DNA of 64,000 bases, taken from NCBI GenBank assembly GCA_963818205.1, contig CAWFRG010000015.1, positions 1 to 64,000 on the forward strand, given 5' to 3'. The first letter of the stretch is position 1, and the number at the start of each line of letters is the position of its first letter. Below are positions 40,691 to 49,178 of the stretch, piece by piece. The translations under genes and the position numbers were made by a program. Below the pieces are notes generated by a model. That model made no database searches. It was given only the letters and a program-made list of their open reading frames with translations, and was not told where the DNA came from. The DNA is from CAVVYV01 sp963818205 (lineage in GTDB: Bacteria; Actinomycetota; Thermoleophilia; Solirubrobacterales; 70-9).

Positions 40691-41602
40691 ATGAAGCGGA
40701 AAAGGACACGGCGCACCGCGCTGATCGTGCTGGCGCTCTCGCTGGCACTACCGGTGGCATTGCCCGCCGCGGGTCAGGCCACGAAGACGACCGGCCAGGG
40801 CAAGAAGGTGAAGGTGAAGGTCTCGAAGGCGAGTGGAAGGGTGCTCTACGCGACCGACAGCGTGGGCAACCTCGTCAGCTTCCGCGAGAACGGCTCGCAG
40901 CGGCTGCAGAGCAAGCGCAGGATCGTCGGCCTGCCCGGTGGAGTGCGGCTGGTCGGAATCGACTTCCGTCCGAAGACCGGCGAGCTGTTCGGCGTCGGCA
41001 CAGACAGCGTCATCTACCGGATCCTGCTTGCCGACACCGACGCCAGAGCGCTGTCGGTGGCGAGCTTCGCCGGCATGGGGACGACGCTCGCGGGCTCCGT
41101 CTTCGGCGTCGACTTCAACCCGGTGCCGGATCGGATCCGGGTCGTCAGCGACGCCGACCAGAACCTGCGACTCGACCCCAGCGGGGTGGCTGCTCCGATG
41201 GCCGACGCGGCGCTCAATCCGGGGAACCCGACCGTCGTCGCGGCCGCGTACACGAACTCGTCGTTCAGCTTCGCCCAGCCGGCGACGACGACGCTGTACG
41301 TGATCGATGCGGGAAGCGACACGCTCAACATCCAGAACCCGCCGAACAACGGGACGCTGACCGCGCCCCTGCCGCTCGGCGTTGACGTCGGCAACGAGGT
41401 CGGCTTCGACATCGTCGGGGCGAGCACCGCGTATCTGACCAACGTCGGCTCGACGGGGACGACGCTCTACAGCGTCAACCTGACGACCGGGCGAGCGACG
41501 AAGCTCGGCGACGTCGGCAGCCTGGGCAAGCTGAACAAGAAGAAGGGAACCTTCAAGAAGGCGAGGACCACGATCACCGCTCTCGCCGCCGTTCAGGACT
41601 AG
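40691..41602 (+). CDS. Secreted DUF4394 protein
   Basis: 303 residues. ATG 40691 lies after AGGAGGG. Signal peptide: MKRKRTRR, then TALIVLALSLALPVALPAAG. The mature protein is a DUF4394 beta-propeller-like domain: VLYATDSVGNLVSFRENGSQ, GVRLVGIDFRPKTGELFGVG, FGVDFNPVPDRIRVVSDADQ NLRLDPSG-type stretch, PTVVAAAYTNSSFSFA, TTLYVIDAGSDTL and TTLYSVNLTTGRATKLGDVG. Repeated LYxVD/LYSV strands mark the blades. Function unknown; extracellular. Followed by a large hairpin. Confidence 0.88.
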   Translation: MKRKRTRRTALIVLALSLALPVALPAAGQATKTTGQGKKVKVKVSKASGRVLYATDSVGNLVSFRENGSQRLQSKRRIVGLPGGVRLVGIDFRPKTGELFGVGTDSVIYRILLADTDARALSVASFAGMGTTLAGSVFGVDFNPVPDRIRVVSDADQNLRLDPSGVAAPMADAALNPGNPTVVAAAYTNSSFSFAQPATTTLYVIDAGSDTLNIQNPPNNGTLTAPLPLGVDVGNEVGFDIVGASTAYLTNVGSTGTTLYSVNLTTGRATKLGDVGSLGKLNKKKGTFKKARTTITALAAVQD

Positions 41603-41616
41603 CCCCCGTTTCGGTT

Positions 41617-41663
41617 GACGGCTCAGTTGCCCGGGATGTTCCCGCCCGGGTGGCTGAGCCGTC
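41617..41663 (+). terminator. Nested hairpin terminator after the DUF4394 gene
   Basis: GACGGCTCAG at 41617-41626 pairs with CTGAGCCGTC at 41654-41663; inside, CCCGGG at 41630-41635 pairs with CCCGGG at 41645-41650. It is 15 bases beyond the stop codon. No T run. Confidence 0.55.
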
Positions 41664-41691
41664 GGCCTGCCGCAGCTAGGATCGCGCGGCA

Positions 41692-42369
41692 ATGGCCGAG
41701 CGGCGGACCCAGGCGATTCTCTTCGACATCGACGGGACGCTGATCAGCAGCGGCGGGGCCAGCGACCGCGCCTGGAAGCGGGCCTTCAAGGAGCTCCACG
41801 AAGTGAACGTCGACGTCCCCGCGGTCACCGGCAAGGGCGTCCCCGACCCCGAGGTCGGCCGGGTCGTCTTCAGGTCCGCGATCGGAAGAGAGCCCACCGA
41901 CGAGGAGGCCGAGGCGCTGATGCGCCGCCGCCTCGATTACCTGCCGGATGAAGTCGAGAACTCACCCGGGTATGTGGTCAAGGACGGCGTCGTCGAGCTC
42001 CTCGAGAAGCTGATCATCGACGGGAAGATGCTGGGGCTGACCACTGGCAACGTCGAGGAGGCCGCCCACATCAAGCTTTCCCGCGCCAACCTCAACCGGT
42101 TCTTCTGCTTCGGCGGCTACGGCTCGGACTCTCCCGACCGCACCGAGCTGACGAAGAAGGCGCTGGAGCGCGGCAAGCTGATCTCCGGCCACACTCTCGA
42201 TCTCGCGCACTGCTTCTCCTGCGGCGACACCCCTCGCGACGTCGAGGCCGGACACGGCGCCGGGCTCAGGGTGGTCGGGGTCGCGACCGGCGAGTTCACC
42301 GCGGAGGAGCTTCTCGACGCCGGCGCCGACGCGGCCGTCCGCTCGCTGCGGGAGGGGTTGCCTTACTAG
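41692..42369 (+). CDS. HAD-superfamily hydrolase (phosphoglycolate-phosphatase-like)
   Basis: 225 residues. Motif I ILFDIDGTLISSGG with both Asp, a four-helix cap, motif II LGLTTGNVEEAAHIKL (Thr), motif III Lys in LTKKALERGK, and motif IV HCFSCGDTPRDVEAGHGAGL followed by VVGVATGEFTAEEL. The TGN variant of motif II is frequent in Gph-like enzymes. It removes phosphate from a small metabolite of unknown identity. It lies 20-30 bases ahead of the homocysteine methyltransferase-like gene and is probably co-transcribed. Confidence 0.9.
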   Translation: MAERRTQAILFDIDGTLISSGGASDRAWKRAFKELHEVNVDVPAVTGKGVPDPEVGRVVFRSAIGREPTDEEAEALMRRRLDYLPDEVENSPGYVVKDGVVELLEKLIIDGKMLGLTTGNVEEAAHIKLSRANLNRFFCFGGYGSDSPDRTELTKKALERGKLISGHTLDLAHCFSCGDTPRDVEAGHGAGLRVVGVATGEFTAEELLDAGADAAVRSLREGLPY

Positions 42370-42392
42370 ACTCGATCCCTGATCGGAGGGTG

Positions 42393-43340
42393 ATGGTGCA
42401 CCGCAACGAGCTGCCTCAGCTGGAGAGGGACCTGTTCCTCACCGACGGTGGGATCGAGACCACCCTGATCTTCCACCGGGGGCTCGACCTGCCTGAGTTC
42501 GCGGCCTTCGATCTGCTCAAGGACGAGAAGGGAACCGAGGAGCTCCGGCGCTACTTCGAGCCCTACCTCGCCTTGGCGGCCGAGCACGGCGCCGGCTTTG
42601 TCCTCGAGAGCCCCACCTGGCGCGCGAACCCGCGCTGGGCCGCCGAGATCGGCTACTCGCCGGAGGAGCTCGACCAGGCGAACCGCAAAGCGATCTCCCT
42701 GATGGCAGAGCTCCGGGACCGGTATCAGGAGGAGGTCTCGACGATCGTGATCAGCGGCTGCGTCGGTCCCCAAGACGACGGCTACAACCCCGCGGGGAAG
42801 CTCTCGGCCGATCAGGCGACCGGCTACCACTCGACCCAGATCGGAACCTTCGCCGACACCGACGCGGACATGGTCACCGCTATCACCATGACGTATGCCG
42901 ATGAAGCGATCGGGGTGACCAGGGCGGCACAACGGGTTGGGCTCCCCGCTGCGATCTCCTTCACCCTGGAGACCGATGGCAAGCTGCCGAGCGGTCAGGC
43001 GCTCGGCGAGGCGATCGAGGAGACCGACGCGGCGACCGAAGGGGGCCCGGCGTATTACATGATCAACTGCGCCCATCCCACCCACTTCGACGCGGTGCTC
43101 GACCCAAACGAGCCGTGGGCACAGAGGATCCGCGGGCTTCGCGCCAACGCTTCGACCCGGAGCCACGCCGAGTTGGACGAGGCCGATGAGCTGGATGCCG
43201 GCGACCCGGCAGACCTTGGTGCCCGCTATGCGGCCCTCCGGGAGCGGCTGCCGAACCTGAACGTGGTCGGCGGCTGCTGCGGGACCGACGACCGGCACGT
43301 CGCCCAGATCTGCAGCGCCTGGCTCGCCCCCGCGGGTTAG
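42393..43340 (+). CDS. Homocysteine S-methyltransferase-family protein
   Basis: 315 residues; GTG 42390, ATG 42393 or GTG 42396 could start it, with GGAGG at 42385-42389 favouring the later ones. Zn-binding pattern: Asn-Cys in YYMINCAHPTHFD and the paired Cys in VVGGCCGTDDRHVAQI. N-terminal LFLTDGGIETTLIFHRGLDL and ESPTWRANPRWAAEIG fit the barrel. It transfers a methyl group to a thiol such as homocysteine, or a related reaction; the cobalamin-binding domains of MetH are absent. Convergent with the response regulator, stops overlapping by 4 bases. Confidence 0.9.
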   Translation: MVHRNELPQLERDLFLTDGGIETTLIFHRGLDLPEFAAFDLLKDEKGTEELRRYFEPYLALAAEHGAGFVLESPTWRANPRWAAEIGYSPEELDQANRKAISLMAELRDRYQEEVSTIVISGCVGPQDDGYNPAGKLSADQATGYHSTQIGTFADTDADMVTAITMTYADEAIGVTRAAQRVGLPAAISFTLETDGKLPSGQALGEAIEETDAATEGGPAYYMINCAHPTHFDAVLDPNEPWAQRIRGLRANASTRSHAELDEADELDAGDPADLGARYAALRERLPNLNVVGGCCGTDDRHVAQICSAWLAPAG

Positions 43341-43987
43341 TCCACCAGGCGACGGGTGACCGCCCAGCGGCTGAGCTCGTGGCGGTTTGAGAGCTGCAGC
43401 TTTCGGAGGACCGAGCTGACGTGGGCCTCGACGGTCTTCGCCGAGATGTTGAGGCGGAGCGCGATCTCCTTGTAGAGGTAGCCGCGGGCGAGGAGCCGGA
43501 GCACCTCGCGCTCGCGGGGAGTGAGCTGGTCGAGCTCGGGATCGACCTCCTCGGCTGGGATCTCTCCGGCGAAGGCGTCGAGGACGAAGCCGGCCAGCCT
43601 TGGGGAGAAGACCGCGTCGTCGTCGCGAACCCGGGCGACCGCGTCGGCGAGCTCCTCGCCGGTGATCGTCTTGGTGACGTAGCCGCGGGCACCGGCTCTG
43701 ACGATCGCGATCACGTCCTTCGGGTCGTCGGAGACCGAGAGCGCAAGGAAGCGCTGCTGGGGGCGCGACTTGCTCACCTGCCCGATCACCTCGACGCCGC
43801 CGCCCCCGGGCATGTGAACGTCGAGGAGGACCACGTCGGGCTCGAGCTCGTTCACCGCGCGGACCGCCTCCTCGACCGTCTCCGCCTCGCCGAGCACCTC
43901 GACCATCTCGCCGAGCTCCGCCCTGACGCCGCTGCGGAAGATCCGGTGGTCGTCGACGATCACCACGCTCGGGGTGCGCTTGTTCAT
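43337..43987 (-). CDS. NarL/LuxR-family response regulator (LiaR-like)
   Basis: 216 residues. Receiver: VVIVDDHRIFRSGVRAEL with acidic pocket, phosphoacceptor Asp in DVVLLDVHMPGGGGVEV, Thr/Ser in FLALSVSDDP and Lys in GYVTKTITGEEL. Output: LTPREREVLRLLARGYLYKE and IALRLNISAKTVEAHVSSVL, a full LuxR HTH. Its ATG overlaps the kinase stop (ATGA). It should be phosphorylated by the adjacent kinase and regulate envelope-stress genes, perhaps its own operon. Confidence 0.94.
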   Translation of the reverse strand: MNKRTPSVVIVDDHRIFRSGVRAELGEMVEVLGEAETVEEAVRAVNELEPDVVLLDVHMPGGGGVEVIGQVSKSRPQQRFLALSVSDDPKDVIAIVRAGARGYVTKTITGEELADAVARVRDDDAVFSPRLAGFVLDAFAGEIPAEEVDPELDQLTPREREVLRLLARGYLYKEIALRLNISAKTVEAHVSSVLRKLQLSNRHELSRWAVTRRLVD

Positions 43988-45231
43988 CGCTCGCTCTCCT
44001 CGACCGGGATCTCCAGCTCGACCTCGGTGCCGCTCTCGGGCGCGCTGCGGATCTCGGCGCGGCCGCCGTGCCTGCGCATGCGGCCGATTATCGACTCCCG
44101 GACGCCGCGGCGGTCGGCGGGGATCGTCTCGGGATCGAAGCCGGGGCCGCGGTCGTCGACGAAGACCCGGGCGGCGCCGTTCTCGATCTCGGCGTAGAGC
44201 CTCACCTCGCCGCTGTCCGAGGCGAACTTCGCGGCGTTCGTGAGCGCCTCCCGGGTCGCCGCCACCAGGGCCTCGAGATGCTCGTCAAGCCGGGCGTCGC
44301 CAACCACCACCGCCTCGACAGGAGCGCCGTGGCTCTCCTCCACCTCCTCGGCCGCCGCCCGGAGGGCGTCGGCGAGCCGCTCGCCGGGCCTCGCCTCGGA
44401 GCCGGCCAGCCAGGAGCGGAGCTCGCGCTCCTGATGGCGGGCGAGCCTCGCCACCGCGGACGGGTCGCCGGCTCGACGCTGGACCAGGGCAAGCGTCTGG
44501 AGGACCGAGTCGTGGAGGTGGGCGGCGACCTCGGCACGCTCCTGGGAGCGGATCCGCGCCGACCGCTCCACCGTCAGGCGCCGCAGCAGCCCCCACCAGA
44601 ACGGGGCGGAGATCAGAATCAGCGCGAGCGTCACCACGAGGGCGGCGAGCGCGACGTCTCCGGCCGCGTCGAGCACTCCCTGAGCCCAGAGGAAGAGCAA
44701 CCCGGCGCCGACGATCAGAGCGATCCCGAATCCCGCGCGGGAGAGGCGCCCGGCCTGCTCGCGCGCCGGCGGCGGCTCGATCTCTGCCAGGGCGGGAGGG
44801 GCGGCGCGGTCCTCGCGGGTCGGCTCGGCCTCCGGCCGCGGCCGGGAGAGGCTCCAGAGCAGGGCGACGCCGAACGCCGCCAGGGTCAGCGGCCAGACGA
44901 GCGCGTCGCTCCACCAGAAACCGAGCTCGCGGAAGGCGAGCAGCACGCTCAGCGCCAGCAGGGCGACCCCGGTGGCGATCCGCCAGCTCCCGCGGCGCCG
45001 GCGCGGCCGCTCCCGGGCGGTGGCCGTCCCTCCGGGCGAGGCGGGGATCAGCGCCCAGGCGAGGAGGTAGGCGACCGCGGCGATCCCGCTGGTGCCGACC
45101 GTGAGCACGACGAACCCGACCCGTGTGATGATCGGGTCGATCCGAAGGGCCCGGGCGATGCCGGCGCAGACCCCGCCCAGCATCGCGTTGGAGGAGTCGC
45201 GGCGCAGCCAAGGTGTGCGGCCGTTGCTCAC
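43984..45231 (-). CDS. PspC-domain sensor histidine kinase (LiaS/DesK-like)
   Basis: 415 residues from GTG 45231. N-terminal PspC domain LRRDSSNAMLGGVCAGIARA and a PspC helix IITRVGFVVLTVGTSGIAAV (residues 5-60), further membrane helices to about 220, then a HisKA_3 dimerisation domain with phospho-His in VAAHLHDSVLQTLALVQRRA and an ATPase domain with N-box EALTNAAKFASDSG, G1 VFVDDRGPGFDPE and G2-like SGTEVELEIP. It senses something in or near the membrane, with PspC possibly the sensory part. Coupled to the response regulator. Confidence 0.93.
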   Translation of the reverse strand: MSNGRTPWLRRDSSNAMLGGVCAGIARALRIDPIITRVGFVVLTVGTSGIAAVAYLLAWALIPASPGGTATARERPRRRRGSWRIATGVALLALSVLLAFRELGFWWSDALVWPLTLAAFGVALLWSLSRPRPEAEPTREDRAAPPALAEIEPPPAREQAGRLSRAGFGIALIVGAGLLFLWAQGVLDAAGDVALAALVVTLALILISAPFWWGLLRRLTVERSARIRSQERAEVAAHLHDSVLQTLALVQRRAGDPSAVARLARHQERELRSWLAGSEARPGERLADALRAAAEEVEESHGAPVEAVVVGDARLDEHLEALVAATREALTNAAKFASDSGEVRLYAEIENGAARVFVDDRGPGFDPETIPADRRGVRESIIGRMRRHGGRAEIRSAPESGTEVELEIPVEESER

Positions 45232-45253
45232 ACCCGGATTCTGATCGGGACGG

Positions 45254-45433
45254 TCAGTCCTCGCGGGCGCCGAGGCCGCTCGCGACCAGGGCGCCGCCCG
45301 CGCAGGCGGCCAGAAGCACCCCAAGCCATCCCGGCGAGAGGTCGATCGTCCCCTCCTCCTGGAGCAGGAGCAGGAGGCCGAGCAGGGCGACCGCGAGGCC
45401 CGCGGCGAGGGATCCCAGCTCGGGACGCCTCAT
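45254..45433 (-). CDS. Small two-helix membrane protein
   Basis: 59 residues. ATG 45433 overlaps the stop of the upstream PspC/LiaF-like gene (ATGA). Two hydrophobic helices, LGSLAAGLAVALLGLLLLLQ and GWLGVLLAACAGGALVASGL, separated by a short acidic loop. No known domain. Its place in a coupled PspC-kinase-regulator operon suggests an accessory role in membrane stress sensing. Confidence 0.75.
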   Translation of the reverse strand: MRRPELGSLAAGLAVALLGLLLLLQEEGTIDLSPGWLGVLLAACAGGALVASGLGARED

Positions 45434-46656
45434 CGCCCGCAAACCTCCCGCGCCGCCGCGGCCTCCTCGGAGTCCTCGCCGTGGTCGGCGCCGGGACCTC
45501 GGTCGTCGAAGTCGTCGGGGTCACGGTCGGTGACGACCACCTCGCCCAGCTGGATGTCGGCTTCGAGGTCGAGCCGCGGCGCGTCGCTCAAGGGCGTGCC
45601 GCTGTCGTATTCCGGGTCCACCCCGGAGCTCGACTCTCCCTGGACGAGGAGTTGTCCTGCCTTCGCACTTGCGCGAGCGTCGACGCAGACACTGGGGGGC
45701 ACGGAGACCACCATCTGGCCGATCCCGAGCTCGCTGTCCACCGAGATCGTCTGTCCCGGCTGCCAGGGCATGTCGCGAAGGTCGACCACGAGCCGGCCGA
45801 CGCCGAGGTCGTAGCCGTCATCGGGGATGTCCGTGACCGCGGCGGGACGATGGGTGCGCTCGCCGATCCCGCCGTCGAAGTGGATGTCGGCCGCCGCCAC
45901 CGCCCCCGCGGGCAGGGCGAGGATCAGGGCGCCGGCGAGCAGCCAGGGGGAGGCCCGGCGGGCGTCGGCGATGAAGGCGGTCGCCGCCAGACCCAGTCCG
46001 AGGGCGATCACGATCCCGGCGACGATCGAGCCGTTCCCGGTGGCGGCCAGCCAGGCTGCGCAGGCGGCCACGCAGCAGACGGCCGCGATCCCGGCGAGGA
46101 TCAGGATCGCGATCGCGATCCCGCGGACGATCCGCGGTGGCTGGTCGATCACCTCGGTTTCGGCGGTGTCGCCGGCGGATGCGGCGGAAGAGCCCCGCGA
46201 CCGGGTCGGGTCGCCGCGACGGGACCTGCCGCTGATCGCGCGGTACGCGAGGACGCCGGCGAGGATGAGGACGCCGATCCAAAGGGGACCGGCGAATCCC
46301 CACCACAAGCCGTGGCCCCAGCCCCAGAAGGGGCCGGGAATCGCGACGAGCGCGACGAGCACCAGCAGCACGATCGCCGCCGTCGGCGGCCGCTGGCCGC
46401 TGACCGGCTTCCCGCTGCCGTCGTCCTGGGGGACGATCACCGCCATCAGGAGGTAGGCGAGGATGCCGAGACCGCCGAAGAAGCTGGCGACCGCGAATCC
46501 GAGCCGGACCAGTGTCGGGTCGACCCTCAGGTACTCGGCGAGCCCGCCGGCGACGCCCCAGAGCATCCGCTCGTTGGCGGAGCGGAGCAGGCGCCGGTCG
46601 CTTCCGGGCTCCTTCCGGGTGGGCTTCTTCGAGGGCTTCTTCTCTTGATCTGCCAT
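45430..46656 (-). CDS. PspC and LiaF-like membrane protein
   Basis: 408 residues. Basic N-terminus, then a PspC domain (SANERMLWGVAGGLAEYLRV followed by VRLGFAVASFFGGLGILAYL, about residues 28-85), several membrane helices (ILILAGIAAVCCVAACAAWL and others to about 255), and a C-terminal beta-rich domain like LiaF (GYDLGVGRLVVDLRDMPW, ISVDSELGIGQMVVSVPPSV, then DIQLGEVVVTDRDPDD). LiaF inhibits LiaS in Bacillus under no stress. This operon has the same three roles: LiaF-like, kinase and regulator. Divergent from the tetR gene. Confidence 0.88.
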   Translation of the reverse strand: MADQEKKPSKKPTRKEPGSDRRLLRSANERMLWGVAGGLAEYLRVDPTLVRLGFAVASFFGGLGILAYLLMAVIVPQDDGSGKPVSGQRPPTAAIVLLVLVALVAIPGPFWGWGHGLWWGFAGPLWIGVLILAGVLAYRAISGRSRRGDPTRSRGSSAASAGDTAETEVIDQPPRIVRGIAIAILILAGIAAVCCVAACAAWLAATGNGSIVAGIVIALGLGLAATAFIADARRASPWLLAGALILALPAGAVAAADIHFDGGIGERTHRPAAVTDIPDDGYDLGVGRLVVDLRDMPWQPGQTISVDSELGIGQMVVSVPPSVCVDARASAKAGQLLVQGESSSGVDPEYDSGTPLSDAPRLDLEADIQLGEVVVTDRDPDDFDDRGPGADHGEDSEEAAAAREVCGR

Positions 46657-46754
46657 GGCGACGACGATGACGGCTTGTGCCCCATGCGTCTATTGGGAAT
46701 CACCCCGAGCTGACCCCAAACCGATCGGGATGAGCCAGATTCGGAAAACCGGAC

Positions 46755-46783
46755 TTGACAAATGGAGTGAGTGAGTGCATACT
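46755..46783 (+). promoter_or_regulatory. Promoter of the tetR gene, probably leaderless
   Basis: TTGACA at 46755-46760, 17-base spacer, CATACT at 46778-46783. Only 9 bases separate the -10 box from the ATG at 46793, so the transcript should start at or within a few bases of the start codon. The -10 box lies between the arms of the 46769-46788 operator. Confidence 0.7.
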
Positions 46784-46788
46784 CACTC
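46769..46788. promoter_or_regulatory. TetR operator 1
   Basis: GAGTGAGT-GCAT-ACTCACTC, perfect 8-bp inverted repeat with 4-base spacer, covering the -10 box. Expected to give autorepression. Confidence 0.75.
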
Positions 46789-46792
46789 CCAG

Positions 46793-47368
46793 ATGGCGTC
46801 CAAGACCTCCACCCGCACCCTCTCCACCGCCGAAGACAGGCGCGAGACGGTGATCGCCGCTGCGATCCCGATCTTCGCCGAGCGCGGCTACGACGCCGGC
46901 TCGACGATGGAGATCGCGAAGGCGGCCGGGATCTCCCAGGCCTACGTCTTCCGCCTCTTCCCCACCAAGGCGGAGCTCTTCGCCGCCGTCGTCGGAGCCG
47001 CCAGCGAGCGGATGCAGGACGCGATCCGAGAGGCCAGCGCCCGCGCTCGCGCCGAGGGAGCCGACCTCCTCGAGATGGGCCGGGTGCTCGACGAGCTGAC
47101 GGAGCAGGACCGCGACGTCCTCCTGATTCAGCTCCACTCGCAGGTGGCTGCCGGCCACGAGCCCCTGATTCGAGAGGCGGCGCGGCGTTGCTTCCGAGAC
47201 CTCTATGAGCTCGTCGAGCGGGAGTCGGGAGCCACTCCGGAGGAGCTCCGGTCCTGGTTCGCGATCGGAATGCTCAACAACGTGATGGTGGCGATCGATG
47301 CCGACCAGGTCGACGCCCCCTGGGCCCGCACCCTGACCTCTCTGATCGGGAGCGCCAAGGAAACCTAG
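46793..47368 (+). CDS. TetR-family repressor
   Basis: 191 residues. ATG 46793 is chosen because it immediately follows the promoter; an earlier start at 46775 would lie inside the operator. DNA-binding domain: RRETVIAAAIPIFAERGYDA, then GSTMEIAKAAGISQAYVFRL and FPTKAELFAAVV, the standard TetR N-terminus. The C-terminal ligand domain is helical, LLEMGRVLDELTEQDRDVLL and RSWFAIGMLNNVMVAIDADQ. It should repress itself and the DHA2 pump downstream, released by a pump substrate. Confidence 0.94.
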   Translation: MASKTSTRTLSTAEDRRETVIAAAIPIFAERGYDAGSTMEIAKAAGISQAYVFRLFPTKAELFAAVVGAASERMQDAIREASARARAEGADLLEMGRVLDELTEQDRDVLLIQLHSQVAAGHEPLIREAARRCFRDLYELVERESGATPEELRSWFAIGMLNNVMVAIDADQVDAPWARTLTSLIGSAKET

Positions 47369-47424
47369 GAGCGAGACAGACTTCCACCACCGGCGGCTGC
47401 GGCCGCCTCTTTCAGGCCAGCGAA

Positions 47425-47440
47425 GTGAGTAAGCAATCAC
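47425..47440. promoter_or_regulatory. TetR operator 2, upstream of the efflux gene
   Basis: GTGAGT-AAGC-AATCAC repeats the core of operator 1 (GTGAGT-N4-ACTCAC) with one mismatch and the same 4-base spacer, 21 bases before the DHA2 start. Confidence 0.6.
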
Positions 47441-47460
47441 ACACGCGATAGGAGATCATC

Positions 47461-48892
47461 ATGACCCCCCAGACCAAGTCGCGCGCCGGCTGGACCCTCG
47501 CGGTCGCCGGAGCGGCTCTGTTCATGACCGCCCTCGACCAGCTCGTCGTCGGCGTCGCCCTCCATTCGATCCGCCTCGACCTCGGCGGCTCGATCGAAGG
47601 GCTCGAGTGGACCGTCAACGCCTACACCCTGGCGTTCGCGGTGCTCCTGATCACCGGCGCCGCGCTCGGCGACCGGTTCGGGCGCAAACGGATGTTCATC
47701 GTCGGCGTCGGCATCTTCACCGCCGCCAGCGCGCTGGCCGCGCTGTCGCCGTCGACCGATGCACTCGTCGGCGCTCGCGCGCTCCAGGGCGTCGGCGCGG
47801 CGATCGTCACCCCGCTCACCCTGACCCTGATCAGCGAGGCGTTCCCTCCGGAGCGGCGCGCCGCGGCGCTCGGGATCTGGGGAGGGATCACCGGCCTCGG
47901 CGTCGCGCTCGGACCGTTCGTCGGCGGGGCGGTCGTCGAAGGTATCGCCTGGCAGTGGATCTTCTGGGCAAACGTGCCGATCGGCCTCGCGCTGATCCCG
48001 CTCGCGGCCCGGTTGCTCACCGAGTCGCACGGTCCGGACCCCGAGCTCGACCTGGGCGGCCTCGCTCTCGCAAGCGCCGGCCTGTTCGCGCTCACCTTTG
48101 CCCTGATCCGCGGCGAGGCGCTGGGGTGGACGAGTGCCACCATTCTGGGCTCGCTGGGAATCGGGCTTGCGCTGTTGGCGGCGTTCGTGCGCTGGGAGCT
48201 GCAGGGCTCCGGCCCCGATGCTCCCGATGCGGTTCTTCCGCTCGCGAGCGTTCAGCGCCTCCAACGGGCTCTCGTTTGCGATGTTCTTCGGCGCCTTCGG
48301 GGCGATCTTCCTGATCAGCCAGTTCTTCCAGACGGCGCAGGGCTTCGGCCCGTTCGAGGCCGGGGCGCGGACGCTCCCGTGGACCGGGATGCCGATGATC
48401 TTCGCCCCGATCGCAGGCGTGCTCGCCACGCGGGTGGGGACGAGGCCGGTGCTGGCGGTCGGCCTGGCCCTCCAGGCGATCGGCTTGGGATGGATGACGC
48501 TGGTGTTCGAGGTCTCGACTCCCTTCGTCGAGTTGATCCCACCGTTTGTGATCACCGGGATCGGGATGGCGTTCGTCTTCTCGATGGCGCCGGAGGCGGT
48601 GCTCGCGTCGGTCCGTCCCACCGAGGCCGGCAAGGCATCCGGCGCGACGAACGCGATCCGCGAGATCGGCGCGGTGCTGGGCGTCGCGGTGCTGGCATCC
48701 GTGTTCGCGGCCAACGGCGGCTACGGGAGTCCGCAGGCATTCACCGACGGACTCGTCGCGGCGCTGCCGATCGCAGTCGTCGTCCTCGCCGCCGGCACCG
48801 TGTTGGCACTCCTCACCCCAGGCCGGGCGGCGGTCCGGAGAGCCGAGGCCGCAGGCCGCGGGGTGGGGCGCGAGGCGCCCGAGACCGTCTAG
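47461..48892 (+). CDS. DHA2-family MFS drug exporter, one frameshift
   Basis: About 477 residues after correction, with 14 predicted helices. ATG 47461 after AGGAG. Motif A region ALGDRFGRKRMFIVGVGIF, motif C-like GGITGLGVALGPFVGGAVVE, and WQWIFWANVPIGLALI are typical of EmrB/QacA-type proton-drug antiporters. The frame breaks near 48225 (after DAPDAVLP) and resumes with FFRSRAFSASNGLSFAMFFG, FGPFEAGARTLPWTGMPMIF and GKASGATNAIREIGAVLGVA. It is controlled by the adjacent TetR. Only one break and full conservation on both sides suggest a sequencing indel. A strong hairpin follows. Confidence 0.9.
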
Positions 48893-48916
48893 GCCAGCGG
48901 CGGCTCGACTGGCAGC

Positions 48917-48946
48917 GGAGGGCGGGGGCCGGGCCCCCCGCCCTCC
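48917..48946 (+). terminator. Strong hairpin terminator after the efflux gene
   Basis: GGAGGGCGGGGG-(CCGGGC)-CCCCCGCCCTCC, a 12-bp perfect GC stem, 24 bases past the stop codon. No T run, as common in high-GC genomes. Confidence 0.68.
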
Positions 48947-48991
48947 GTCACGGCCGCAGAGCCCGGCTCGGGGCGCCGCTAGGCTCGGCTC

Positions 48992-49147
48992 ATGTCGAAG
49001 CGGATCGTTCCCAGCCACTTCAACAAGGACGGCAAGCCCAAGCGTGGCTATGTGAAGGAGGAGGTGGCCCGCGCCGAGGCGGCCCGGTTCGGAAAGACCT
49101 ACTACCGCTGCGACTTCTGCAACCGCTTCCACCTCGCCAGCAAGTAG
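48992..49147 (+). CDS. 51-aa zinc-ribbon-like protein
   Basis: Begins MSKRIVPSHFNKDGKPKRGY and ends YYRCDFCNRFHLASK. The CxxC-x3-H end suggests half of a zinc site. Lys and Arg make up a large share, so nucleic-acid or ribosome contact is plausible. The start follows GGCTCGGCTC with no clear Shine-Dalgarno. It stands 31 bases ahead of cydA on the same strand. I do not know a characterised family; similar tiny proteins occur in actinobacterial genomes, as far as I recall. Confidence 0.65.
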   Translation: MSKRIVPSHFNKDGKPKRGYVKEEVARAEAARFGKTYYRCDFCNRFHLASK

Positions 49148-49178
49148 GCCGACACCTATGTGATTGGCTTCCTCCGCG

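Noticed and set aside
44068..46713. A long plus-strand protein opposite the LiaFSR-like operon
   Set aside because: Low-complexity Arg/Gly/Pro composition typical of a shadow frame, while the minus strand encodes conserved PspC and kinase motifs.
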